Of a DNA stretch of 6,269 nucleotides, positions 1-6,201 are shown in pieces. The stretch lies in NCBI GenBank assembly GCA_937983035.1, contig CALKAN010000275.1, positions 1-6,269 on the forward strand, read 5' to 3'. Under the pieces are notes generated by a model that ran no database searches, had not been told where the DNA came from, and saw nothing but the letters and a program-made list of their open reading frames with translations. Position numbers and translations under genes: made by a program. Within the stretch, counting starts at the first letter, position 1, and each line of letters starts with the position of its first letter. The DNA comes from an uncultured Paenibacillaceae bacterium. Lineage in GTDB: Bacteria > Bacillota > Bacilli > Paenibacillales > CALAME01.

Positions 1-179
1 TTACAATAATTGACCGGATTGTCCGGTTCGTATTCCATCGCTTTTCGAAAATACTTCAGCGCCTTATCGTAATTGTAACGGTCCAGACATTGGACGGCCC
101 TTTCGAAAAAAAACGTGGCATCCATGTGCAAGTGAATCACATTCGAATCCGGCTTCGCTGCCACATCTTTCTTCTGCAT
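1..179 (-). CDS. TPR-repeat protein, N-terminal part (runs off the left edge)
   Basis: Only the first 59 complete codons are present, starting MQKKDVAAK. From about residue 22 the sequence FERAVQCLDRYNYDKALKYF followed by RKAMEYEPDNPVNY fits a tetratricopeptide repeat: two amphipathic helices, the A/Y-A-L pattern, and a closing EPDNP. TPR proteins are protein-interaction scaffolds. There is no signal peptide, so a cytoplasmic location is inferred. In Bacillales a TPR gene commonly lies between the his operon and trxB, and this is probably that gene (from memory of gene order). The ATG at 179 is preceded by GGAGGTG at good spacing. An in-frame ATG at 194 (adding MEVPY) with AAGGAG upstream is the alternative start. 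It lies 79 bases after the prs-like gene and may have its own promoter. The TPR call is good; the cellular role is unknown. Confidence 0.8.
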   Translation of the reverse strand, partial: MQKKDVAAKPDSNVIHLHMDATFFFERAVQCLDRYNYDKALKYFRKAMEYEPDNPVNYC

Positions 180-211
180 ATAAGGCACCTCCATTCATTG
201 CAATCTCCTTC

Positions 212-240
212 AGTATAACACAGAAAGAGATGCAAAAACT
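212..240 (-). promoter_or_regulatory. Candidate extended -10 promoter for the TPR gene
   Basis: On the minus strand TATACT (217-212) is preceded by TGT, giving the extended -10 form TGnTATACT. Seventeen bases upstream is only a weak -35 (AGTTTT, 240-235). Transcription would begin near 205, after the AAGGAG at 210-205 or within it. The message would then keep the GGAGGTG site that serves the ATG at 179. I see no terminator hairpin between the prs-like stop and this site, so read-through from the his operon is also possible. This is a motif match only. Confidence 0.3.
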
Positions 241-258
241 ACAAGAGGCTCCTTTCGG

Positions 259-1209
259 CTAGACGCCGCGGGACTTAAACAAAGTGCTGATCGAACCGCC
301 GTCCATAATAATTTTGATGCATTGCACGAGCAAATCAGAAATGGACAGCACTTTAAACCGTTCAGAAGGCGGCTCCGGGATAGGGATCGAGTCCGTGACA
401 ATGAGCTCTTTAATTCCAGGATGATCCAGTTTCTGCATGGCATCGCCGGAAAATACGGGATGCGTGGCGCAAACATAAGCATCATTGGCGCCCATTTCCT
501 TCAACCCTTCCACCACATTGACAATCGTCGATCCCGTATCGATCAAATCTTCAATGATGATCGGCGTCTTCCCTTTCACGTCTCCGATAATGTGAGTGAT
601 GACCGCTTCATTGTGGGCTGGCCTTTTTTTAATCATAATGGCAAACGGAGAGTCCAAATAATTTGCCAATTTCTCTGCCGTGCTCGCACGCCCGGCATCC
701 GGCGATACGACGATCGGATTAGGAATATTCAATGATTTCAAATAATCGGTAATCACATCAAGCGCGGTCAAATGATCGACAGGAATGTTAAAGAAGCCTT
801 GGATGGCCGGCGCATGCAGATCAATCGTAATAATCCTTGACGCCCCCGCCGTCGTCAGCAGATCGGCGACCAGCTTCGCCGAAATCGGCTCCCGCGGAGC
901 GGACTTCCTTTCTTGACGCGCATATCCGTAATAAGGAATAATGACATTCACGGTTTTCGCCGATGCCCTCTTCGCAGCATCGATCATCACTAAAAGCTCC
1001 ATCAGCAGTTCATTGATCGGATGACTGAACGACTGCATCAAAAACACATGACAGTTCCGAATCGTTTCCTCGTAATGCACATAAATTTCTCCGTTTTTAA
1101 AACGGGACAATTTCACTTCTCCAAGCGGCATGTTCAGCCCTTGGCTCACTTTCTTGGCCAGTTTGTCATTGGACGAACCAGCAAAAATTTTCACTCTCTC
1201 CCTGTTCAT
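259..1209 (-). CDS. prs: Ribose-phosphate pyrophosphokinase (PRPP synthetase) family protein in the his operon
   Basis: The 316-residue product is close to the length of Bacillus subtilis Prs (317). Family marks are visible: FKNGE (37-41), the ATP-binding RQERK (98-102), DLHAPAIQGFF (130-140) with the conserved His132, SPDAGR (169-174), the catalytic-loop KKRP (194-197) and the PRPP loop EDLIDTGST (220-228). Class I enzymes transfer pyrophosphate from ATP to ribose 5-phosphate, making PRPP, the substrate of HisG. Several motifs differ from my recollection of housekeeping Prs (SPDHGG, DDxIDTAGT), so this is probably a second, pathway-linked paralogue; the main prs normally sits beside glmU in Bacillales. 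The active-site Lys and Arg equivalents are kept, so activity is likely. The ATG at 1209 is chosen because GGAGG stands 7 bases before it; an in-frame ATG at 1227 lies upstream of that site. The gene follows the phosphatase gene by 96 bases. Confidence 0.85.
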   Translation of the reverse strand: MNRERVKIFAGSSNDKLAKKVSQGLNMPLGEVKLSRFKNGEIYVHYEETIRNCHVFLMQSFSHPINELLMELLVMIDAAKRASAKTVNVIIPYYGYARQERKSAPREPISAKLVADLLTTAGASRIITIDLHAPAIQGFFNIPVDHLTALDVITDYLKSLNIPNPIVVSPDAGRASTAEKLANYLDSPFAIMIKKRPAHNEAVITHIIGDVKGKTPIIIEDLIDTGSTIVNVVEGLKEMGANDAYVCATHPVFSGDAMQKLDHPGIKELIVTDSIPIPEPPSERFKVLSISDLLVQCIKIIMDGGSISTLFKSRGV

Positions 1210-1224
1210 TTGGCAACCTCCATG

Positions 1225-1277
1225 CAAACTCTCGACAAGCTCCGCTGCTTATCGACATTTTTCTTGAGCAGAGTTTG
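1225..1277 (-). promoter_or_regulatory. Inverted repeat in the leader just upstream of the prs-like gene
   Basis: The arms CAAACTCT (1277-1270) and AGAGTTTG (1232-1225) pair perfectly over 8 bases. After a 3-by-3 internal loop, CAAG (1266-1263) pairs with CTTG (1239-1236), leaving a loop of 23 bases. A competing CTGCT/AGCAG pairing also exists inside. No U-run follows, so it is not an ordinary intrinsic terminator. The GGAGG of the prs-like gene begins 4 bases past the structure, so an effect on translation or message stability is possible but unproven. Confidence 0.4.
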
Positions 1278-1305
1278 TAAATGACCCAACCAATCGCATA
1301 TCATG

Positions 1306-2112
1306 TTAAAACGGAACCATCATGCGCCTGCGGCGGTCAAACACGGCCAGCTCGGTAAATCCGATCTCTCTCAGCAGCGCCCGCGCTTGATCCAAATACT
1401 GGCCTACTCGCTCCGGCTGATGAGCGTCAGACCCGACCGTAAGCGGTATTTGCTGCTGCAAGCAATATTCGAGCATCCGCCTGGAAGGAAACATTTCTTT
1501 TGCCGGCATGCGCAGGCCGGAAGCATTCAGCTCGATCGCCCCGTCATGCGCTTTAATGACATCCAGCGTTTCCCGTTCCAAGTCCCAAACGTCCTCTTTC
1601 GGCGCATAGCCAAACCGTTTGATCACGTCCACATGACCGATATAATCATAAAAGCCGGTTCGCGCCGCTTTTTGCACGGCATCATAATATTGCTTGTACA
1701 CTTCCAAAATGTCTTTTCCTTCCCAATTGTGCACCTGACGGTAATCCGTTACGTCCCACTCGCCGAGAAAGTGAACCGAACCAATCACGTAATCCCATGG
1801 ATATTGAGTCACATAACGCTCAATTTCTTCTTCGTACCCTTCGATGTAATCCGCTTCCAGCCCGACTTTAACATCGATCTGATCCCGATATTTTTCTTTT
1901 AAAGCGAGGCATTCTTCGACATATTTTGGCAATTCATCTGCCGGCATCGCCATTTCCGGATAATATTCTTCCGGCTTCACGTGGATCAGCGGCATATGAT
2001 CAGATAGACCGATCTGATCATATCCCAGCTTGATCGCCTGTTGGATGTATTGCTCTAACGTCCCTTCCGCATGGCCGCACCTGTTATGGTGCGTATGATA
2101 ATCAACGAGCAT
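1306..2112 (-). CDS. hisJ: PHP-family histidinol-phosphatase (HisJ-like)
   Basis: The 268-residue protein belongs to the PHP metal-dependent phosphoesterases, and its length equals that of B. subtilis HisJ. Metal-binding motifs appear in the expected order: HTH (6-8), His14 in CGHAEG, SDH (37-39), Glu86 in GLEADY, His114 in GSVHF, His160 in GHVDV, and SDAH (228-231). In this family a trinuclear metal centre hydrolyses L-histidinol phosphate to histidinol, the step between HisC and HisD. The substrate is inferred from the operon position, since related PHP proteins can act on other phosphates. Its ATG overlaps the end of hisIE by 11 bases, which suggests translational coupling; the nearest GGAG is about 15 bases upstream, so its own ribosome site is weak. 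A cytoplasmic enzyme is expected. Confidence 0.85.
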   Translation of the reverse strand: MLVDYHTHHNRCGHAEGTLEQYIQQAIKLGYDQIGLSDHMPLIHVKPEEYYPEMAMPADELPKYVEECLALKEKYRDQIDVKVGLEADYIEGYEEEIERYVTQYPWDYVIGSVHFLGEWDVTDYRQVHNWEGKDILEVYKQYYDAVQKAARTGFYDYIGHVDVIKRFGYAPKEDVWDLERETLDVIKAHDGAIELNASGLRMPAKEMFPSRRMLEYCLQQQIPLTVGSDAHQPERVGQYLDQARALLREIGFTELAVFDRRRRMMVPF

Positions 2113-2773
2113 GGCGCCTGCTCAGCTCCTGCAGCACCTCATCAAACGGAAGCTTCTGTTCTTGAAGAAGCACGAGCAAATGATAAATCAAATCACTGGC
2201 CTCATTTCTCAGTTCAACGGGATCTCTGTTCTTGGCGGCGATGATCACTTCCGCCGATTCTTCTCCGACTTTCTTTAATATTTTATCGACGCCTTGATCG
2301 AACAAATACGTCGTATATGCGCCTTCCGGCCGCTCTGCTTCCCGTTTCGCAATGATGCTTCGCAAAGCGGATAAAATTTCGTAAGAAGCGCTGGCGGACG
2401 ACTGACCTTCGCCTTCCGCCTGCACGTCTGCGCCAGCTTCATGCAAACTTTGTTCGAAACAGCTGTATGTTCCGGCATGGCAAGCAGGTCCCTTTGGCAC
2501 GACGGTAATGAGGAGCGCATCCGCATCACAATCGGCATGAATAGATCGAATCGTCTGCGTATTGCCGGAAGTGGCCCCTTTATGCCAAAGTTCCTGCCTG
2601 GAACGGCTCCAAAACCAAGTCTCGCCGGTTTCCAGCGACTTCTGAAGCGATTCCCGATTCATGTAAGCCATCATTAACACTTGTTTGCTGACCGCATCTT
2701 GCACAATGGCTGGAATTAATCCGTCTTCATCCCATTTCAGCTCGTCTATTTTGACATTGTTCGTTTTCGTCAT
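2102..2773 (-). CDS. hisI: Bifunctional phosphoribosyl-AMP cyclohydrolase / phosphoribosyl-ATP pyrophosphatase
   Basis: The 223-residue protein is a HisI-HisE fusion (also named hisIE). The N-terminal cyclohydrolase domain (about 1-115) shows WFWSRSR (53-59), LWHKGATSGNTQ (62-73), the metal-binding DCDADAL (81-87) and the zinc cysteines in GPACHAGTYSCF (95-106). After a Ser/Glu/Gly-rich linker (about 117-130), the HisE domain carries the MazG-like helices KKVGEESAEVIIAAKN (167-182) and EASDLIYHLLVLL (191-203). It removes pyrophosphate from phosphoribosyl-ATP and then opens the purine ring of phosphoribosyl-AMP to give ProFAR. ProFAR is the substrate of HisA, and no hisA is present here. The ATG overlaps the hisF stop as ATGA (4 bases), so translation is probably coupled. 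Confidence 0.95.
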   Translation of the reverse strand: MTKTNNVKIDELKWDEDGLIPAIVQDAVSKQVLMMAYMNRESLQKSLETGETWFWSRSRQELWHKGATSGNTQTIRSIHADCDADALLITVVPKGPACHAGTYSCFEQSLHEAGADVQAEGEGQSSASASYEILSALRSIIAKREAERPEGAYTTYLFDQGVDKILKKVGEESAEVIIAAKNRDPVELRNEASDLIYHLLVLLQEQKLPFDEVLQELSRRHAR

Positions 2774-3528
2774 CGAACTTCAACCCCTTTTTGCTTCAAA
2801 TAGCGCTTCAGTGAAGGGATAGAAACTTCCTTAAAGTGGAAAATGGACGCCGCCAGTCCAGCATCTGCTTTTCCTTCCGTGAAAGCTTTGTAAAAGTCTT
2901 CTTCGTTGCCTGCGCCGCCGGAAGCGATCACTGGAATGTTCACCGCTTCGCTCACAGTTTTCGTAAGCGCGATGTCAAATCCATCCTTCGTTCCGTCAGC
3001 ATCCATGCTGGTCAGCAAAATTTCGCCCGCTCCTCTTTGCTCTGCTTCTTTTGCCCATGCTGCCGCGCGCAATCCAGTCGCTTTCTGCCCGCCTTGGATA
3101 TAAACTTCCCAATCTTGCCACTCTTCATTAAATTTCGCGTCAATGGCTGCCACGATGCGTCCCGAGCCGAATGCGCGTGCGCCTTCGGAGATTAAATTGG
3201 GATTGTTTACTGCCGCTGAATTCACGCTCACTTTATGCGCGCCTGCGTCGAGCAGTCTCTTCATGTCATCAACGGATGAAATGCCTCCGCCGACGATGAG
3301 GGGAATGGAGATCGCTTCCGCAGTCCTTGCGACTGCTTCCGCCGTAGCTGCCCGGCCTTCTTGCGATGCGGAAATATCCAAGAAGACAAGCTCATCCGCC
3401 CCCTCTTTGTCATAAAGAGCAGCCAGTTGCACCGGATCTCCTGCATCTCGCAGCTGAACAAAGTTCACTCCCTTTACGACACGCCCGTCTTTAACGTCCA
3501 AGCAAGGGATAATTCGTTTAATGGACAT
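2770..3528 (-). CDS. hisF: Imidazole glycerol phosphate synthase, cyclase subunit
   Basis: The 252-residue beta/alpha barrel matches B. subtilis HisF in length. It uses ammonia from the glutaminase HisH to convert PRFAR to imidazole glycerol phosphate and AICAR. Catalytic Asp11 (IIPCLDVKDG) and Asp130 (AAIDAK) are present. So are the phosphate-binding GGGIS (80-84) and ASGGAG (202-207), and SMDADGT (174-180). The ammonia-gate residues known from Thermotoga HisF are all kept: Arg5, Glu46, Lys99 and Glu169 (equivalent to Glu167 there). The reading frame stays open upstream into hisB, but the ATG at 3528 is right because GGGGG stands 7 bases before it and MSIKRIIPCLD is the normal N-terminus. 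It follows hisB by only 34 bases, with no hisH or hisA between, which is abnormal. Confidence 0.96.
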   Translation of the reverse strand: MSIKRIIPCLDVKDGRVVKGVNFVQLRDAGDPVQLAALYDKEGADELVFLDISASQEGRAATAEAVARTAEAISIPLIVGGGISSVDDMKRLLDAGAHKVSVNSAAVNNPNLISEGARAFGSGRIVAAIDAKFNEEWQDWEVYIQGGQKATGLRAAAWAKEAEQRGAGEILLTSMDADGTKDGFDIALTKTVSEAVNIPVIASGGAGNEEDFYKAFTEGKADAGLAASIFHFKEVSIPSLKRYLKQKGVEVR

Positions 3529-3562
3529 ATTATTTCCCCCTACAATTTGGATTTGGAATTGA

Positions 3563-4165
3563 TTACAGCACGCCTTTTGTGGAAGGCACGCCCTTAACCC
3601 GCGGATCGAATGATGTGGCTTCGTCCAAGGCTCTGCCAAGCGCTTTGAAGACCGCTTCAATCATATGATGGGTGTTTTTCCCGTAATGCACGATGACATG
3701 CAAGGTCATCCCGGCTTCCAAAGCTAATTTCCATAAAAACTCATGCACTAATTCCGTTGAAAATGAACCGACAAGCTCAGATGGATATTCCGCTTGATAC
3801 TCCAAGTGCGGCCGATTGCTTAAATCGATGACGATTTGCGCCAGCGCTTCATCCATCGGTACAAAAACGGACGCATAACGGCGAATTCCCGTCTTGTCGC
3901 CCAGCGCTTCCTTGAGCGACCGGCCAAGACAAATTCCGATGTCTTCCACCGTATGATGATCGTCAATTTCGATATCTCCCTTGGCATGAACGGTCAAATC
4001 AAACTGTCCATGTCTGGCGAATAAATCGAGCATATGATTCAGAAAAGGCACGTCGGTCTCCAGCTTCGTATTGCCGCTGCCGTCGATTGTAAAAGACAAC
4101 TGAATATCCGTTTCGCCCGTCTTTCGCTTCACTGAAGCACTGCGCACTGCTTTTTGATCACTCAT
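3563..4165 (-). CDS. hisB: Imidazoleglycerol-phosphate dehydratase
   Basis: This is a monofunctional 200-residue HisB of the Gram-positive type, without the phosphatase domain fused to it in enterics. It dehydrates imidazole glycerol phosphate to imidazole acetol phosphate. The two manganese-binding repeats are clear: DDHHTVEDIG (68-77, with His70, His71, Glu74) and NTHHMIEA (164-171, with His166, His167, Glu170). FLNHML (41-46) and the C-terminal PSTKGVL are also typical. The ATG at 4165 is chosen because GAGGGAG lies just upstream. An in-frame ATG at 4198 would add 11 residues encoded by the ribosome-site region itself, and would begin inside the spacer repeat zone. The C-terminus is complete, so whatever removed hisH and hisA did not damage this gene. 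Confidence 0.95.
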   Translation of the reverse strand: MSDQKAVRSASVKRKTGETDIQLSFTIDGSGNTKLETDVPFLNHMLDLFARHGQFDLTVHAKGDIEIDDHHTVEDIGICLGRSLKEALGDKTGIRRYASVFVPMDEALAQIVIDLSNRPHLEYQAEYPSELVGSFSTELVHEFLWKLALEAGMTLHVIVHYGKNTHHMIEAVFKALGRALDEATSFDPRVKGVPSTKGVL

Positions 4166-4181
4166 CTTTATTCTCCCTCTT

Positions 4182-4226
4182 TCATCTTTCAACTTCACTC
4201 ATATTTGAGCTGCACTGTCCGGTCAT
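4182..4226 (-). other. Possible 14-codon leader ORF in the hisD-hisB spacer (weak)
   Basis: An ATG at 4226 lies 7 bases after GGAG in the first transcribed repeat unit. It opens a short frame, MTGQCSSNMSEVER, that ends 16 bases before the hisB ATG. It contains no histidine run, so it is not a classic attenuation peptide. It may keep ribosomes near the hisB start, or it may be chance created by the repeat. Confidence 0.12.
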
Positions 4227-4242
4227 ATTTGAGCTCCACTGT
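4199..4242. repeat. Two tandem 20-base repeats with 24-base period, possibly an IS21-type end remnant
   Basis: On the plus strand TCATATTTGAGCTGCACTGT (4199-4218) and TCATATTTGAGCTCCACTGT (4223-4242) differ at one base, and CCGG separates them. A more degenerate copy may start at 4182, with 14 of 20 bases matching. On the minus strand the unit reads CAGTGSAGCTCAAATATGA. It resembles, from memory, the repeated internal sites at the ends of IS21-family elements, which have GTGCA..TCAA..TTGACCG units about 24 bases apart. No istA or istB is present, so if it is IS-derived only a stub remains. The repeat itself is certain; its origin is inference. Confidence 0.6.
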
Positions 4243-4268
4243 CATTTCATCGCTCCAACTTTGCTTTC

Positions 4269-5555
4269 TTATTCAGACAGATGCTCTGTTTCCAATCTGA
4301 TTTGAACGGCACGGGCATGGCCTTCCAGCTCTTCAAGCCGCGCCAGCCTCATAATATCCGGACCATTTTTCATCAGCGCTTGCCGGCTGTACCGAATGAC
4401 GCTCATTTTCTTATAGAAATCATCCACATTCAGCGGCGATGAATAACGAGCCGTTCCGCCAGTGGGCAATATGTGGTTTGGACCTGCGAAATAGTCGCCG
4501 ACCGGCTCGGTGCTGTAAGGCCCTAAAAATATGGCGCCCGCATTGCGCACCTTATGCAGCCAATCCATCGGTTCCTGCACTTGAATCTCAAGATGTTCCG
4601 GCGCGATCTGATTCACAAGTTCGATCCCTTCGTTCAAATCATCCACTAATATAATCGCGCCATTCTGTTCCAAAGAAGCTGAAGCGATCGATTTGCGCGG
4701 CAAGGACTCTAACTGACGAGCCAGCTCTTGCTTCACATTCTCGGCCAGCTCGGCGGAATCCGTAACGAGAATCGCCGACGCCAGCTCGTCATGTTCAGCT
4801 TGCGAGAGCAAGTCTGCGGCAACGTAAGCCGGATTCGCCCCGGCGTCCGCTAAGATCGTAATATCCGTCGGGCCGGCTATGCTGTCGATATCCACGATGC
4901 CATAAACGTAACGCTTTGCCAGCGCTACATAAATGTTTCCCGGACCGCAAATTTTGTCTACCGCCGCGATCGATTCTGTTCCGTATGCAAGCGCAGCGAT
5001 CGCGTGCGCGCCTCCGATCCCGTACAGCTCAGTTACGCCGGCCAAATCCGCCGCCACAAGAATCGCGGGATGAATCCCTTCTTTGCCCGCCGTTGCCGGA
5101 GGCGTCACCATGACGATCTCCTTTACTCCTGCAACTTGGGCCGGAATAATATTCATCAGCACCGACGAAGGATAAGCAGCCGTTCCCCCCGGCACATAAA
5201 ACCCAACGCGGCGCAGCGGCGTGAGCATCATTCCCAGCATCGTTCCATCTTGATCCAAGTCAAACCACGAATTCCGTTTCTGTTTTTCATGAAATTTGCG
5301 AATGTTGTCAGCCGCTTTGCGCAATGACTCGACAAATTGCGGTTCTACTTGTTCATATGCTTGTTTCATGACCGAAGGATCAATGCGAAACGATGTTTGG
5401 CGAACACCGTCGAACTGTTCGGAATATTTCCTCAGCGCCTCGTCCCGGTCACGCGCCACCGTCTCAATGATCTGTTTCACCGATCGATGCTGCTCGTCTG
5501 TCCCGTACTCTGCATGCCGCTTCATGTTAAACTCTTCCGCTCGCACAATCTTCAT
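4269..5555 (-). CDS. hisD: Histidinol dehydrogenase
   Basis: The 428-residue protein is full length for HisD. It oxidises L-histidinol to L-histidine in two NAD-dependent steps, the last reactions of the pathway. Landmarks include GFYVPGGTAAYPSS (118-131), GPGNIYV (204-210), and the family signature from IDSIAGPTD (223-231) to SQAEHD (251-256). The zinc ligands correspond to Gln252, His255, Asp354 and His413, and the catalytic pair to Glu320-His321 in APEHLE; all are present. The ATG overlaps the hisG stop as ATGA, implying coupled translation. After its TAA comes an unusually long 103-base spacer before hisB that carries tandem repeats. No lesion is seen, so the protein should be active as a cytoplasmic homodimer. 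Confidence 0.97.
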   Translation of the reverse strand: MKIVRAEEFNMKRHAEYGTDEQHRSVKQIIETVARDRDEALRKYSEQFDGVRQTSFRIDPSVMKQAYEQVEPQFVESLRKAADNIRKFHEKQKRNSWFDLDQDGTMLGMMLTPLRRVGFYVPGGTAAYPSSVLMNIIPAQVAGVKEIVMVTPPATAGKEGIHPAILVAADLAGVTELYGIGGAHAIAALAYGTESIAAVDKICGPGNIYVALAKRYVYGIVDIDSIAGPTDITILADAGANPAYVAADLLSQAEHDELASAILVTDSAELAENVKQELARQLESLPRKSIASASLEQNGAIILVDDLNEGIELVNQIAPEHLEIQVQEPMDWLHKVRNAGAIFLGPYSTEPVGDYFAGPNHILPTGGTARYSSPLNVDDFYKKMSVIRYSRQALMKNGPDIMRLARLEELEGHARAVQIRLETEHLSE

Positions 5556-6184
5556 TTTGCCGTCGCCTCCGTTCGTTCCAGCTGATCACAAATGGCTTGA
5601 ATCCGGTCATGCTTCATCCGATAACTCACCCGGTTCGCGATTAAACGGCTCGTAATCGGGAACATCACTTCCAGCTCGCACAACCCATTTTCCTTAATCG
5701 TTCGTCCGGTTTCCACCATATCCACGATCCAATCAGACAAGCCGATCAGCGGAGCCAATTCAATCGACCCGTTTAATTTAATGATTTCCACTTGCAGCCC
5801 TTTTTCCCGGAAATATTGAGAAGCCACATTCGGATACTTCGTCGCCACTTTCGGATGCAGCGACGGTTTTCGGTCAGGGAGCCCGATCACCGACATGCGG
5901 CAGCGGGCAATTCCCAAATCTAGCAATTCAAAAACATCCCGATTGTCTTCCATCAATACATCTTTGCCCACGATGCCAATGTCTGCCGTTCCGTACTCCA
6001 CGTAAGTCGGGACATCCACCGGTTTTGCCAAAATAAATTCAATCCCCAAATCCGGAATCGGCAAAATCAACTTGCGCGTATCATCCAAATTCGGCGGGAT
6101 CGGCAAGCCTGCATTTCGAAACAATGCTGTCGCCTGCTCATAGATCCGGCCTTTGGGCATCGCAACTCGCAGCATATCTTTCAC
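5552..6184 (-). CDS. hisG: ATP phosphoribosyltransferase catalytic subunit, short form
   Basis: HisG joins ATP and PRPP to give phosphoribosyl-ATP, the committed and usually feedback-controlled step. At 210 residues it is the short form, which lacks the C-terminal regulatory domain and needs HisZ as partner; a probable hisZ end lies directly upstream. Visible motifs are AMPKGRIYE (8-16), YGTADIGIVGKD (64-75), KLNGSIELAPLIGLSDWIVD (136-155) and the PRPP-binding ETGRTIKENGL (158-168). I chose the GTG at 6184 because AAGGAG stands at ideal distance before it and the protein then begins MKDMLRVAMPKGR. An ATG at 6205 lies upstream of that ribosome site and overlaps the preceding gene, while the ATG at 6175 is too far from it. 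It overlaps hisD by 4 bases. Confidence 0.95.
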   Translation of the reverse strand: MKDMLRVAMPKGRIYEQATALFRNAGLPIPPNLDDTRKLILPIPDLGIEFILAKPVDVPTYVEYGTADIGIVGKDVLMEDNRDVFELLDLGIARCRMSVIGLPDRKPSLHPKVATKYPNVASQYFREKGLQVEIIKLNGSIELAPLIGLSDWIVDMVETGRTIKENGLCELEVMFPITSRLIANRVSYRMKHDRIQAICDQLERTEATAK

Positions 6185-6201
6185 GTCTTGTCTCCTTCCT
6201 T

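Noticed and set aside
66..198. Small ORF from the ATG at 198 (MNGGALYAEERCG...)
   Set aside because: It has a good AAGGAG site but is in a different frame from the TPR gene, and its composition looks like a shadow of it. The overlapping TPR frame has clear family features.
225..258. Intrinsic terminator after the prs-like gene
   Set aside because: The AGCC segments are direct, not inverted, copies, and the T-run has no GC-rich hairpin before it.
1303..1902. Plus-strand open frame of 199 codons
   Set aside because: It lies entirely opposite the hisJ-like gene, has no family resemblance and no operon context. The minus-strand protein carries all the PHP metal motifs.
3529..3562. A remnant of hisH or hisA between hisB and hisF
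   Set aside because: The 34 bases contain only AT-rich sequence and the hisF ribosome site; no fragment of either gene can be read.
3529..3660. 44-residue N-terminal extension of HisF
   Set aside because: It overlaps the end of hisB in another frame. The ATG at 3528 has a strong ribosome site and gives the standard HisF N-terminus.
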